In this document: positions 10,848 through 11,068 of the stretch, in pieces | How the letters are laid out: every line of letters starts with the position of its first letter | Position numbering within the stretch: position 1 is the first letter of the stretch | Origin: Spirochaetaceae bacterium | GTDB taxonomy: Bacteria > Spirochaetota > Spirochaetia > Treponematales > Breznakiellaceae | DNA length: 11,068 nucleotides | Reading direction: 5' to 3' | Assembly: GCA_031284085.1 (NCBI GenBank) | Contig: JAITAM010000177.1 | Coordinates: forward strand, 1 to 11,068 | Translations under genes and position numbers: made by a program | The notes under the pieces: generated by a model | Told to the model about the DNA's origin: nothing | What the model saw: the letters and a program-made list of their open reading frames with translations, nothing else | Database searches by the model: none

Positions 10848-11068
10848 TTATGGGATAATTGCGGAAACCACCGGTCCCCACTGCCCAACTTCGCCTTTCT
10901 GGTTCTCGTAGCGGCAGCAGACCCATGCACTCATCCCTCCATTCTCCGCATCAAACACAATCTTTTCCTTGCGCCTCCTCGTGAACCGGTAGTGCTGAAG
11001 CCCTTTCCCATCCGCAGGCGCCTTCATAAGATAGTGCTTGTCTGAAGCCGCTTGTTCCAAAGTCGCTC
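10848..11068 (-). CDS. C-terminal part of a hypothetical protein cut by the window edge
   Basis: The frame is open from the right edge to a TAA at 10848-10850, giving about 73 residues. The end, AWVCCRYENQKGEVGQWGPV followed by VSAIIP, resembles the C-terminus I recall from uncharacterised bacterial proteins of about 200 residues that end in a fibronectin III-like strand pattern (RWVNxRGExGPWSExxSAII). The upstream part, YRFTRRRKEKIVFDAENGG, also fits beta strands of such a domain. The TTG at 11060 is not a likely start; the true start is outside the window. Function is unknown, and the family link is from memory. Confidence 0.6.
   Translation of the reverse strand, partial: ATLEQAASDKHYLMKAPADGKGLQHYRFTRRRKEKIVFDAENGGMSAWVCCRYENQKGEVGQWGPVVSAIIP

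Noticed and set aside
10743..11045. 100-codon plus-strand open frame at the right edge
   Set aside because: It overlaps, antisense, the better-supported partial minus-strand gene, which has a recognisable C-terminal pattern; this frame has none.

Overview
The window looks like a chromosomal segment of a treponeme (Spirochaetes), probably an oral-type Treponema. The reasons are a thymidylate kinase gene overlapping a small exported protein that I recognise as a Treponema conserved protein, a NusG-domain-II / Gx-transporter pair, and a run of lipoproteins with spirochete-style lipoboxes. The species cannot be fixed from the sequence alone, and all similarity statements come from memory of families, not from a search.

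Layout. Positions 1-686 hold no gene. They contain a degenerate tandem array of about 23-bp units, each with the near-palindrome GGTCAGACC, followed by two copies of a longer module. The array runs off the left edge. Next come two overlapping minus-strand genes: thymidylate kinase (tmk, 1321-1968) and an exported helical protein (687-1340). A 20-bp divergent gap separates tmk from a plus-strand UPF0158-GNAT fusion protein (1989-2732); promoter elements on the two strands interlock there and neither gene has a Shine-Dalgarno sequence. A plus-strand NusG domain II protein and a Gx transporter (2974-3945) follow. After them a short second copy of the left-end repeat module (3974-4053) sits in the leader of a large cytoplasmic family 3 glycoside hydrolase (4135-6621). 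A strong hairpin at 6630-6663 ends transcription from both sides.

The right half (6665-10523) is a minus-strand block of four predicted lipoproteins. One intrinsic terminator separates the first of them (9369-10523) from the other three, which probably form an operon (9269 down to 6665). Three of the four share a short beta-rich module opening with an N-x-S or N-S-S motif; one carries two nearly identical 104-residue copies of it plus a C-terminal jelly-roll-like domain; the shortest seems to be a truncated version. The right edge cuts the C-terminal part of another minus-strand gene.

No RNA genes, CRISPR array, transposase or recombinase were found. The most unusual features are the composite GGTCTGACC repeat, found twice in the same orientation relative to the transcription of the gene upstream of it; the interlocked, apparently leaderless divergent promoters; and the lipoprotein block with internal duplication and hairpin-bearing leaders. 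None of these amounts to a proven new system.
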